64,000 nt of DNA. Origin: Ktedonospora formicarum (lineage in GTDB: Bacteria > Chloroflexota > Ktedonobacteria > Ktedonobacterales > Ktedonobacteraceae). Under the pieces are notes generated by a model that did not search any database, was not told the origin of the DNA, and saw only the letters and a program-made list of their open reading frames with translations. Of the stretch, positions 9,848 to 17,185 are shown one piece after another. The stretch is from NCBI RefSeq assembly GCF_016587355.1, contig NZ_BNJF01000001.1, forward strand, positions 3,563,721 to 3,627,720. The letters are read 5' to 3'. The stretch's first letter is position 1; each line of letters opens with the position of its first letter. Position numbers and translations under genes: made by a program.

Positions 9848-10387
9848 ATGGATAGTCGATTTGATAGGGTAAAGGATTACGGTCAGCGCGGCTGGAAGGC
9901 CGGACTGACTGAGCTTGGTGGCTTCCGCAAATTTATCTTACGCGGCAACGTCGTCGACCTGGCGGTTGGCGTCGTCATTGGGGCCGCGTTCACTGCTGTT
10001 GTCGAAGGGCTGGTTAAGGACTTCTTGCAGCCGGTAATTGGCCTTGTGCTGGCTGCGTTTGGCTATCAGGACAACCTCAAGTCGGCAGTGTGGCCCAATC
10101 CTATTGTGAATAAAGCGGGCTTTCATGGGCAGTTCTTTTCCTATGGCGATTTTATAGGAGCGATAATTACCTTCTTACTTACGGCGCTTGTGCTCTATTT
10201 CTTTGTGGTGCGGCCAATTACCGCCTTGCAGGATCGCTTCACCCCGAAGAGGGAGCCGGAAGAGCCTATCACACGCGAGTGTCCATACTGCATTAGTACT
10301 ATCCCCTTACGAGCCACACGCTGCGCATATTGTACGGCCCAATTGCCTCCGGCTGAAGAGAATGAGGCAGTTGCCGCGCGATCCTGA
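9848..10387 (+). CDS. mscL: Large-conductance mechanosensitive channel with C-terminal zinc ribbon
   Basis: MscL opens under membrane tension and releases solutes during hypo-osmotic shock. The family core is clear: FRKFILRGNVVDLAVGVVIGAAF with the first membrane span (about 34-56), a periplasm-facing loop, and a second span (about 99-123). The protein is 179 residues, against about 130-150 for most MscL. The extra C-terminal part carries CPYC...CAYC (Cys 145, 148, 159, 162), a zinc-ribbon pattern on the cytoplasmic side. Residues 1-25 also extend beyond the usual N-terminus. GAAGGAG lies 14 bases before the ATG, rather far. The gene is alone. Confidence 0.93.
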   Translation: MDSRFDRVKDYGQRGWKAGLTELGGFRKFILRGNVVDLAVGVVIGAAFTAVVEGLVKDFLQPVIGLVLAAFGYQDNLKSAVWPNPIVNKAGFHGQFFSYGDFIGAIITFLLTALVLYFFVVRPITALQDRFTPKREPEEPITRECPYCISTIPLRATRCAYCTAQLPPAEENEAVAARS

Positions 10388-10488
10388 GCATAGCTTTCTG
10401 CTACTCTGCTTGCACGTTAAGGTACTCTAACTGTATACTTGCCTATGGATATTGGAAGTAGTAACACGACGGAGGGGCTGATCTAAGT

Positions 10489-10609
10489 CCTTATGCGAAA
10501 ACTAACACCGCAGTCGCGCTCAGGTTTTCGAAGAAGGAGAAGGTCTTATGCGAAAACCAACGCCGCTCTCGCGGCTAGCGCAGTCGCGCTCAGGTTTTCG
10601 AAGAAGGAG
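10489..10609. repeat. Dispersed intergenic repeat, copies C and D in tandem
   Basis: Two copies in the same orientation. C (10489-10539) and D (10543-10609) both begin with CTTATGCGAAAAC and end with CGCTCAGGTTTTCGAAGAAGGA. D carries an extra CTCGCGGCTAGCGC-type insert. This pair defines the family most clearly. It lies in the mscL-apt spacer, which holds nothing else I can identify. Confidence 0.75.
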
Positions 10610-10714
10610 TAAGTTACCTACGCGTGCTGAAGAGGGGTATGCCAGGTGAGATAGTTTCCTGGCGGCCCCTATATTCTTGCGAAAAGCATTAGAGAGACAG
10701 AGGAGAGATCGCTC

Positions 10715-11248
10715 ATGTCGTCAACATCTGAGCCTATACGCCTGGAAGATCGCGTTCGCGACATTCAGGATTTTCCGCAGCCGGGTGTCCTGTTCAAAGA
10801 CATCACCCCTATGCTCCAGGATGGACCATCCTTTCATGCCGCGATGGAGCGCCTGGCAGCCCATTACGCCGGGGCTGGTGTTGAGGCTGTGGTAGGAGTG
10901 GAGTCACGTGGTTTTATCTTTGGCGCACCACTGGCGTATCTGCTCAATTGTGGTTTTGTGCCTGTGCGCAAGTTTGGTAAGCTCCCGGCGGAAACCATTA
11001 ACGTCGAGTACGCGTTGGAGTATGGCACAAATATTGTCGAGATTCACAAGGATGCCATTAAACCTGGACAGCGTGTCTTGATCGTAGACGATCTGTTGGC
11101 GACGGGAGGCACGGTCTCCGCTGCTGTCGAGTTGATTGAGAAGTTGGGTGGGCACATTGCGGGTATTGCTTTCCTGGTTGAATTGAGCTACTTGAAGGGG
11201 CGTGAGCACCTGCAAGACCATGATGTGTTTGCGCTCATCAAGTACTAG
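10715..11248 (+). CDS. apt: Adenine phosphoribosyltransferase
   Basis: Salvages adenine to AMP using PRPP. The 177-residue length is normal for the family. The start at 10715 follows GAGGAGAG. Diagnostic parts are the N-terminal RDIQDFPQPGVLFKDITPM, the adenine-binding VVGVESRGFIFG, RKFGKLPAET, and the PRPP loop VLIVDDLLATGGT (residues 121-133). It is a single gene that converges on the nitroreductase across a very long hairpin. Confidence 0.97.
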   Translation: MSSTSEPIRLEDRVRDIQDFPQPGVLFKDITPMLQDGPSFHAAMERLAAHYAGAGVEAVVGVESRGFIFGAPLAYLLNCGFVPVRKFGKLPAETINVEYALEYGTNIVEIHKDAIKPGQRVLIVDDLLATGGTVSAAVELIEKLGGHIAGIAFLVELSYLKGREHLQDHDVFALIKY

Positions 11249-11284
11249 TTCTACGCTCGCTAAAGAGAAGCATCGCAGTATAAC

Positions 11285-11338
11285 AATATGGGTAGAAGAC
11301 AGAAAACGCCTGAACGTTTTCTGTCTTCTACCCATATT
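11285..11338. terminator. 24-bp perfect hairpin between apt and nitroreductase genes
   Basis: A perfect 24-bp inverted repeat (11285-11308 with 11315-11338) around the 6-base loop CCTGAA, placed between convergent genes. It most likely acts as a bidirectional terminator. Its length and perfection are unusual, and no U-tract follows on either strand. Confidence 0.75.
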
Positions 11339-11350
11339 GATTTGCATAAA

Positions 11351-11938
11351 TCAGCCTTCCCAACCATACCAGGTCGTCTTGCTTTCGATGGGGGTTGGGC
11401 GTCGCTCCAGACGTGGGATAGCGGGATAACCAAGGTAGATGAAGGCAACTATATGGTCCTCTGGCTCGACGCCGAGCCAATGTTTCACCTGATCGTCATA
11501 AGCCGCCTCACCTGTACGCCAGATCGCCGCCAGTCCTAGCTCTTCCGTTACCAGGAGCATATTCTGGACTGCCGCTGAGGTCGCCTCTACATTCTCTATG
11601 TCCAAAGCATATTCCAGGCGCGGAAACTCCGAGATAACAGCGATAATCACAGGAGCGCGTAAAGGCTTGCGTTCCTCCTGTTCGAGTTGGCTTTGTACTT
11701 GAGTAAGGGGAACGTCTCCCATACGCGAGAGGAGGGCATCTTGCATGATTTGCCCTAGTTCGATACGGGCTTCACCAGCTAGAACAATGAATTTCCATGG
11801 CTCGACGCGGTGGTGATTTGGTGCGTGAGTGGCTGCTTCAAGGATGTATTCGATCTGCTGGCGGGTTGGCATCTGGTCTGTCATTTTACTGATGCTCCGC
11901 CGCCTCCTTATGATATTCATTACACTTGTATCTGTCAT
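11351..11938 (-). CDS. Nitroreductase-family FMN oxidoreductase
   Basis: A nitroreductase-fold flavoprotein; its substrate cannot be told from sequence. Family marks are the N-terminal IRRRRSISKM (FMN-phosphate binding Arg/Ser), AATHAPNHHRVEPWKFIVL and the C-terminal ...AIWRTGEAAYDDQVKHWLGV...IVAFIYLGYP. The start at 11938 (MTDTSVMNIIRRRR) matches the family; the frame continues upstream to another ATG at 11977 without a better ribosome site. The encoded protein is about 195 residues and soluble. It is a single gene facing apt. Confidence 0.88.
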   Translation of the reverse strand: MTDTSVMNIIRRRRSISKMTDQMPTRQQIEYILEAATHAPNHHRVEPWKFIVLAGEARIELGQIMQDALLSRMGDVPLTQVQSQLEQEERKPLRAPVIIAVISEFPRLEYALDIENVEATSAAVQNMLLVTEELGLAAIWRTGEAAYDDQVKHWLGVEPEDHIVAFIYLGYPAIPRLERRPTPIESKTTWYGWEG

Positions 11939-12165
11939 TGTGCTTGCTATCTCTTCTGCGCTATGGCCTATCATCACAATAATGCTTGCCAGCTTGTATT
12001 ATTAACGTTGTATGGTTTGATTTTTAGATATTATATGCTATGTACACGCTTGCTGCGTAGCTCGACAATAGGAGGCTAGGCGGTAAATAGATCTATGCTA
12101 CAAAATTGATGCATGATATCGTCTACTATGCGTATGAAAACACATTTTGTGGTATGGAGGTTGAA

Positions 12166-12768
12166 TTGAATAATTATCCACAGGAAAACCCGCAATATCC
12201 CCAGCAGCCCGCCTATGGGCAACCGTATCCCCAGCAAGGCTCACTACCGAATTACCCACCTCAGCCAGGTATGATGCCACCGCCCTATCCGCCTCAGCAG
12301 CCACCGAAGAAGAAGGGCAGAGGTTGGCTTATTGGTTGTGGTGTTCTGGTCGTTGTACTCGTCGCATGTGGCATTATTGGTGCGTTTGTAATGCGCAGTG
12401 GCAGTACAACCGCAAGTTCGAACAAGAGTACCGCGACTACGCCAAGTACTGACCAGGCAACCGCAACAACGAAGGCGACGAGTTGGAAGACAACTCATGA
12501 ATTTAGCGGAAATGGGACAAAAAAGACCGAAGAGTTTACTGTTAGCGATACTTGGAAGATCAAGTGGACGTGTAATGGTGGAGATTATGGCGCGGTTTTC
12601 TTCGTCAATGTTTATGCTGATGGGACTCTCAGTGATAGTGCTGTGAATGCCCAATGCAAAGCAGGCAAACCCACAGAGGATGAGACAATAGAGCATCGGG
12701 GCGGAAAAGTCTATCTCGACATCAATGCAGGGGTCGAATGGTCTATAGAGGTACAGGAGCAGGTATAG
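12166..12768 (+). CDS. Proline-rich, single-span membrane protein (TTG start)
   Basis: Function unknown. I place the start at a TTG (12166) because GGAGG (12156-12160) sits five bases before it. ATG codons further upstream have no such site. The 200-residue protein has a cytoplasmic Pro/Gln/Tyr-rich tail (YPQQPAYGQPYPQQ, 1-46), a basic KKKGRG stop, a membrane span (about 53-76), a Ser/Thr-rich linker and an extracellular domain of about 95 residues with two cysteines (WTCNGG, NAQCKAG). It shares its layout with the zinc-ribbon membrane proteins at 5.3 and 30.2 kb but has no zinc ribbon. Confidence 0.7.
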   Translation: MNNYPQENPQYPQQPAYGQPYPQQGSLPNYPPQPGMMPPPYPPQQPPKKKGRGWLIGCGVLVVVLVACGIIGAFVMRSGSTTASSNKSTATTPSTDQATATTKATSWKTTHEFSGNGTKKTEEFTVSDTWKIKWTCNGGDYGAVFFVNVYADGTLSDSAVNAQCKAGKPTEDETIEHRGGKVYLDINAGVEWSIEVQEQV

Positions 12769-12783
12769 TATCCTTACTAGGCA

Positions 12784-12820
12784 GCGCAATTTGCCCTGCA
12801 TCATGCAGGGCAAATTGCGC
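12784..12820. terminator. 17-bp perfect hairpin between convergent genes
   Basis: A perfect 17-bp stem (12784-12800 with 12804-12820) around the 3-base loop TCA. It lies between the membrane protein (+) and the phosphoesterase (-), so it probably serves both. Confidence 0.75.
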
Positions 12821-12824
12821 GTAC

Positions 12825-13562
12825 CTACTCTACTTTCCATTCGTTATTGGCCCAATCAGCGTGGGGCATGCCGCGCTCGGTAGAGATGGTGAGGAAGCGC
12901 TGGACGTCGAAGGGTGTGCGACGCAGGTCGGCGCTTAGATGTTTTCCTTCAAGCGTGAGAATGGCGTATTCTGCCCAGGGAGGATTGCGGACCTCCGTCA
13001 AAGGGGAGACGCGATCCATTGCCAGACCAATGCTACCTGGATTGAGGATCAGTTTATCGCGATAGCGCCGCCAGAGTTGAGCATGAGTATGGCCACCGAC
13101 GAGGATGGTCGCAGGGGTCTCGCCGAAGATGGCGTCAAGTTCCGTCTCGCTGGTGGTATCAAGGATACGCTCGCTGTAGGAGCGTGGTGAGCCGTGGTAC
13201 GCGAGGAGCAGGTGTGGTGGCGCGAGTGGAAGGAGGAGCGATGGTTGGAAAGAGCGGATAAAGGTTCGGTGTTCTTCGCTGAGTTGTTCCACACACCACA
13301 GATCGATATCCTGGCAGCGCTGGGCAAAGGGCGTGGTATGTTCTTTGACCTGGGGTGAGAGGAGCCAATCATCGGTATTGCCCATAATGACAGGGCCGTT
13401 GAGCAACCTGATAGCGTCCAGTGTCTCGCACGGTTGGGGGCCGCTTGCCGCTACGTCTCCAAGGCACACATACTGGTCGATGTGCTCATGAGCCAGTTCA
13501 TTGAGCACGGCCTCCAGGGCCGGTAGATTGCCGTGAATGTCCGAGAGAAGTGCTATGCGCAT
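12825..13562 (-). CDS. Calcineurin-like metallophosphoesterase
   Basis: A cytoplasmic metal-dependent phosphoesterase of the YfcE/MJ0936-like group. The ordered metal-ligand motifs are all present: SDIHGN (residues 8-13), CLGDVAASGP (about 33-42), MGNTDDW, a mid-protein YHGSP and the C-terminal GGHTHAQ. The 245-residue length is usual. The start at 13562 follows GAAAGGA. Substrate unknown; many relatives hydrolyse phosphodiesters in vitro. It is downstream of nothing obvious and is transcribed away from the argG terminator. Confidence 0.9.
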   Translation of the reverse strand: MRIALLSDIHGNLPALEAVLNELAHEHIDQYVCLGDVAASGPQPCETLDAIRLLNGPVIMGNTDDWLLSPQVKEHTTPFAQRCQDIDLWCVEQLSEEHRTFIRSFQPSLLLPLAPPHLLLAYHGSPRSYSERILDTTSETELDAIFGETPATILVGGHTHAQLWRRYRDKLILNPGSIGLAMDRVSPLTEVRNPPWAEYAILTLEGKHLSADLRRTPFDVQRFLTISTERGMPHADWANNEWKVE

Positions 13563-13616
13563 CGTACCATCCTTTCACGGTCTCCGTTGTCATATGAAAT
13601 GTGAGAGAAGGGGACG

Positions 13617-13666
13617 AGCAGGCTAAAGCTCTGAGCCTCCATATGAGGTGAGGGCTTTAGCCTGCT
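13617..13666 (-). terminator. Terminator hairpin of the arginine operon
   Basis: AGCAGGCTAAAGC (13617-13629) pairs perfectly with GCTTTAGCCTGCT (13654-13666), just past the argG stop. The loop contains a secondary CCTCCATATGAGG. There is no strong U-tract. Confidence 0.65.
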
Positions 13667-13675
13667 TTGAGTTGG

Positions 13676-14935
13676 TTACTCTCCGGCCTTGAGTACTTTG
13701 GTATTGTCGCTCTTGAGCAGATTCTCCTCGACGCCGAGCGAGGGGAGGATTTGAGCCTGTGCCTGTGTGTTTAGTGGCAGACCCCAGAGCTTGATGAAGC
13801 CCAGGGCGGCGTTATGATCGAACTGATCGCCGCTATCATAGGTCGCCAGTCCGAGGCTGTAGAGCGAGTGGTCCGACTTGCGTCCGACAACGGCGCAATG
13901 GCCGCGTGAGAGCTTCATACGAATCGTGCCACTGACGAAGCGCTGTGTGCTCTGTACATAGGAGGCAAGATCCTGGTGAAGCGCGCTATACCACTGCCCA
14001 TTGTAGATGAGGCGTGCGTATTCACCCGCCACAATCTCTTTGAATCGTGTCTGGTCGCGGCTAAGGGTCAGACCCTCAAGCGCCTGGTGCGCGGCGTGCA
14101 GCACCACAGCGGCAGGTGCTTCGTAAATCTCGCGTGACTTGATACCAACCAGGCGGTTTTCGATATGGTCGATACGCCCGATGCCGTAGGCTCCAGCAAG
14201 GCGATTTAATTGCTCAACCATCTCGAAGCCTTCCTGTTCCTCACCGTTGATCGCGACCGGAACGCCGTTCTCGAAGGTAATCTCGATGTAAGTTGGCTCT
14301 TTGGCATCCATCGTGTCAGGATCGTTGGTCCAGGCGTAAACATCGGCTGGCGGCTCGGCCCAGGGATCTTCCAACACGCCACACTCGATGCTGCGGCCCC
14401 ACAGGTTCTGGTCAACGGAATAGGGGCTGGCGCTGGTGACCTGGATTGGAATGTTGTTCTCTGCTGCGTAGGCTATCTCGTTGTCACGCGTCATGCTCCA
14501 CTCGCGCACGGGCGCGATGATCTTGAGGTCTGGCGCGAGGGTATTGATTGAGACGTCGAAGCGCACCTGATCATTGCCCTTGCCGGTGCAGCCGTGGGCG
14601 ACCGCGACGGCTCCTTCCTGGCGCGCGACCTCGACCAGCAGGCGTGCGATCAGAGGACGCGCCAGGGCGGTCGCGAGGGGATACTGTCCCTCATAGATGG
14701 CTCCAGCCTGGAGGGCAGGCCAGACAAAATAGCGCACGAAATCAGAGCGACCATCTACGACCAAGGCCTTGACCGCGCCAATCTTGCGCGCGCGCTCGGC
14801 AATGGCTGAGAGATCACGCTCATTACCTACATCAATTGTCAGCGCGATCACGTCCAGGCCGTACTTCTCTTTAATCCAGCGAATGGCGACGGAGGTATCC
14901 AGGCCGCCCGAGTATGCGAGTACCACAGTTCCCAT
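13676..14935 (-). CDS. argG: Argininosuccinate synthase
   Basis: Joins citrulline and aspartate with ATP to make argininosuccinate, the penultimate step of arginine synthesis. The N-terminal PP-loop AYSGGLDTSVAIRW is clear, followed by VAHGCTGKGNDQVRFD and the substrate-binding DQNLWGRSIE. The 419 residues are slightly longer than the usual ~400, with the extra part at the C-terminus. It starts only two bases after the argH stop, so it is translated from the same message. Expression should follow the T-box leader ahead of the operon. Confidence 0.97.
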   Translation of the reverse strand: MGTVVLAYSGGLDTSVAIRWIKEKYGLDVIALTIDVGNERDLSAIAERARKIGAVKALVVDGRSDFVRYFVWPALQAGAIYEGQYPLATALARPLIARLLVEVARQEGAVAVAHGCTGKGNDQVRFDVSINTLAPDLKIIAPVREWSMTRDNEIAYAAENNIPIQVTSASPYSVDQNLWGRSIECGVLEDPWAEPPADVYAWTNDPDTMDAKEPTYIEITFENGVPVAINGEEQEGFEMVEQLNRLAGAYGIGRIDHIENRLVGIKSREIYEAPAAVVLHAAHQALEGLTLSRDQTRFKEIVAGEYARLIYNGQWYSALHQDLASYVQSTQRFVSGTIRMKLSRGHCAVVGRKSDHSLYSLGLATYDSGDQFDHNAALGFIKLWGLPLNTQAQAQILPSLGVEENLLKSDNTKVLKAGE

Positions 14936-14937
14936 GA

Positions 14938-16347
14938 TTACTTTATCTCCATAATTGCTACGTGGTCGGAACCGACCAGGGTTTGAATGGCCTGTTGGAA
15001 GGCCTGGGCTTTCTGCTTCCAGGTTGTCTGAGCCTGCTCAAGGCGCTGCTGCGCCTGTTCGATACCAAGATTGCCCGCGCCACCAAGATGATTGCGGGCG
15101 TGCAAACGCTCTACAAGTTGTTCTTTGCTTTCTACGGGGAATGGAGTCTTGCTATCGAGTTGAGCTGTGACCTCTTTACCCACAATGCGGTACGCATCGC
15201 GGAAGGGGAGCTGTCCATCGTGTGCCATCTCATAGGCGCGGTCGGCGGCGAAGAGCTCAAAGGTGCAGGCGGCAACAGCCTTCTCAACATCAACATCCAT
15301 GTGACTGACGATCAGTTCGCTAATTTCCAGGGCTTCCTGTACAAGATCCAGGGCCTCCATGAAGGGACGCTTCGTCTCCTGATAATCCATATTGAAACCG
15401 GAGGGCAGACCTGTCGTAATGCCAAGGATCTGCTGCTGAAGAGCGAGCATTGTTTGCGCTCGCGCGCGAACCAGTTCCATGACACCCAGGTTTCGTTTCT
15501 GAGGCATAATGCTGCTCCCCGCGCAAAGCTCCTGGGGGATATGGAGGAAGCCATACTCGACAGTCGTGTAGAGCAACATATCCTGTGCCAGCTTGCTCAG
15601 GTCAAGCATAATCTGCGTGAGCACCTGGACGATTGCTCCCTCGGTCTTGCCGCGACTGTTCTGAGCATAGATCACATTGTTTTGAACCCGCGCGAAGCCT
15701 AGCTTGTCAGCCACAAACTGGCGATCAATGGGCAGGGGTACACCATAGCCAGCGGCGGAGCCAAGGGGCGACTGATCATTGAGCTCGTAGGTGCTTGCTA
15801 GCAAGCGCTCATCATCTAGCAATGATTCCGCGAAAGAAGCGCTCCACGAGCCTACAGAAGAGAGCATCCCGCGCTGCATATGGGTATAGCCTGGCAGAGG
15901 TGTATCCTGATGTTTGTGTGAGAAGGTCAATAGAGCCTGGCAGAGCGCGAAGAGCTTTTCGCTGACCTGGTGTAGCTGCTCCTTACCATAGAGGCGAAGA
16001 TCTACGAGTACCTGATCGTTGCGGGAGCGTGCGGTATGGACTTTTTTGCCTGCCGCGCCAGCGTAGGCGGAAAGGTAGTTCTCGATGCTGGTATGCACAT
16101 CCTCGTCGGAGAGCGAGATATGGAACTGTTTTTCAGCATCCAGCGCAAGAATGGAGCAGAGAGCTTCATGAAGTGCCTGATGCTCTTGCTCATCAAGCAT
16201 GCCAATCTTATGCAGCATCGCCGCGTGCGCGAGCGAGCCCCAGACATCATGGCGTACGAGGCGAGCGTCGAGGATGCTATTCTGCGCGCCCTCATAGCGC
16301 TCAACCAGTTCGTTCATGCTATAGTCTTTTTGCCATAGTTTGGTCAC
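14938..16347 (-). CDS. argH: Argininosuccinate lyase (divergent)
   Basis: Cleaves argininosuccinate to arginine and fumarate. Family features are HTARSRNDQV, YTHMQRGM and the flexible catalytic loop GSSIMPQKRN. The loop continues NLGVMELVRAR rather than the common NPDVLELIRG, so this is a divergent subgroup. It starts with GTG at 16347, five bases after the stop of the preceding small ORF, with AGGAAGGA overlapping that ORF's end. The 469 residues match the usual length. Gene order is orf95-argH-argG, tightly packed. Confidence 0.95.
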   Translation of the reverse strand: MTKLWQKDYSMNELVERYEGAQNSILDARLVRHDVWGSLAHAAMLHKIGMLDEQEHQALHEALCSILALDAEKQFHISLSDEDVHTSIENYLSAYAGAAGKKVHTARSRNDQVLVDLRLYGKEQLHQVSEKLFALCQALLTFSHKHQDTPLPGYTHMQRGMLSSVGSWSASFAESLLDDERLLASTYELNDQSPLGSAAGYGVPLPIDRQFVADKLGFARVQNNVIYAQNSRGKTEGAIVQVLTQIMLDLSKLAQDMLLYTTVEYGFLHIPQELCAGSSIMPQKRNLGVMELVRARAQTMLALQQQILGITTGLPSGFNMDYQETKRPFMEALDLVQEALEISELIVSHMDVDVEKAVAACTFELFAADRAYEMAHDGQLPFRDAYRIVGKEVTAQLDSKTPFPVESKEQLVERLHARNHLGGAGNLGIEQAQQRLEQAQTTWKQKAQAFQQAIQTLVGSDHVAIMEIK

Positions 16348-16352
16348 GTTGC

Positions 16353-16640
16353 TTATCGTCCTTCCTGGGTATTATCTGCCAGATGCTCACTGCATATGAT
16401 TACCTCATATGGAAGGCCGCGCAGAGATATGGTTGGGGCGGATGCATCAGGTAGATTGGATCGTTCGAGGTCGCGGTGTAATGAAAATTGGCCTGATATG
16501 GTGGAAGTTTTGTATTCACCAGCGAAGGCGAGAGCAAGCATTTGTCTCTGGGGTATATCTACAGAGCTGGCTTTGTGGAGTGCCAGCGCGTTCTGATCGG
16601 CGCTTGCCTGGATAGAATAGGTCTGCTGGTTGTATACCAT
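16353..16640 (-). CDS. Unknown 95-residue protein between T-box and argH
   Basis: A small ORF that begins MVYNQQTYSIQASADQN behind a strong AAGGAG site and ends five bases before argH. I do not recognise it. It has no membrane span or signal peptide. It is Ser/Ala/Gln-rich in its first half and then LHRDLERSNLPDASAPTISL. It is not arginine-rich, so it does not look like a classical attenuator leader peptide. Its own ribosome site is buried in an 8-bp hairpin (16649-16682). Translating it could open the argH start by coupling. It may be a true protein or a regulatory reading frame. Confidence 0.65.
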   Translation of the reverse strand: MVYNQQTYSIQASADQNALALHKASSVDIPQRQMLALAFAGEYKTSTISGQFSLHRDLERSNLPDASAPTISLRGLPYEVIICSEHLADNTQEGR

Positions 16641-16648
16641 CGTGCGTA

Positions 16649-16682
16649 ACTCCTTCAAACTGAAAGCTTGTCTGGAAGGAGT
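16649..16682 (-). promoter_or_regulatory. Hairpin sequestering the ribosome site of the T-box-led ORF
   Basis: On the minus strand ACTCCTTC pairs perfectly with GAAGGAGT, which contains the ribosome binding site of the 95-codon ORF. The loop holds an AAGCTT palindrome. This is the arrangement expected of a translation-level switch. Confidence 0.6.
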
Positions 16683-16689
16683 AGCGGTG

Positions 16690-17050
16690 ATCCTTGCCGA
16701 TAACCTGCCCCTTCCGTCACATTTGAAGAAGGGACGAGTGTGTAAGGAAACCCCTTGAATACACCCGTGGTGCCACCCTATTTGTCTTTCCTTCGAAATG
16801 GCTGTGAGCAACGATGGAGCACTCACCGCCCTACGACGATGTAGCGAAGCCTTGAAAGACCACTTTTCTGGTTATGTGCCGCGTGGTAACCATCCACTCA
16901 ACCTACTTACCTCTCGCATGGCTGCGAACGATTTTCTTCGGTCGACCGCTCACGAAGGCGTTCGAGGAGTGCTCTGCCGTTCCGAACTTCCACTCTGCAT
17001 CGGATCGCTGTTGGCTGCTGCTTCTGTACTTCTTTCGCTCAACGCGGGTC
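16690..17050 (-). ncRNA. T-box leader of the arginine operon
   Basis: T-box RNAs sense uncharged tRNA. The conserved T-box sequence AGGGTGGCACCACGG lies on the minus strand at about 16763-16779, flanked by AAGGAAA and TTTCCTT that can form the antiterminator/antisequestor base. Upstream, a GCGAAAG/CTTCGT lower helix encloses AGTA on one side and GAA-CGC on the other, as in a specifier loop. CGC (16958-16960) would read arginine, matching argHG downstream. No U-tract terminator follows, and the ORF's ribosome site is in a hairpin, so control may be at translation. The class is seen directly; the specifier and the mechanism are inferences. Confidence 0.8.
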
Positions 17051-17064
17051 AGACTAATCATCTA

Positions 17065-17138
17065 TGATAATCATACTATATCGTGATAGCTATATATCAT
17101 CATAGATAGCTTGTGATAGTAATTGATAGCTATGATAC
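17065..17138. promoter_or_regulatory. Helically phased GATAG repeats upstream of the arginine leader
   Basis: GATAG occurs at 17085, 17105, 17115 and 17125, with spacings of 20, 10 and 10 bases, in an AT-rich stretch with several short palindromes (GATAGCTATATATC, TTGATAGCTATGAT). The spacing puts the repeats on one DNA face. It probably overlaps the arginine operon promoter and may bind a regulator. Confidence 0.45.
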
Positions 17139-17167
17139 AAGCCCAGTTGCGAAATGTCAATGGAGTC

Positions 17168-17176
17168 ATGGTGGGC
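17168..17176. repeat. Left target-site duplication of the insertion sequence
   Basis: ATGGTGGGC here is repeated exactly at 18818-18826, immediately outside both terminal inverted repeats. Confidence 0.9.
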
Positions 17177-17185
17177 GGGTGTGAT

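Noticed and set aside
14962..15702. Plus-strand open frame of 246 codons
   Set aside because: It lies antisense to argH, whose family motifs are unmistakable.
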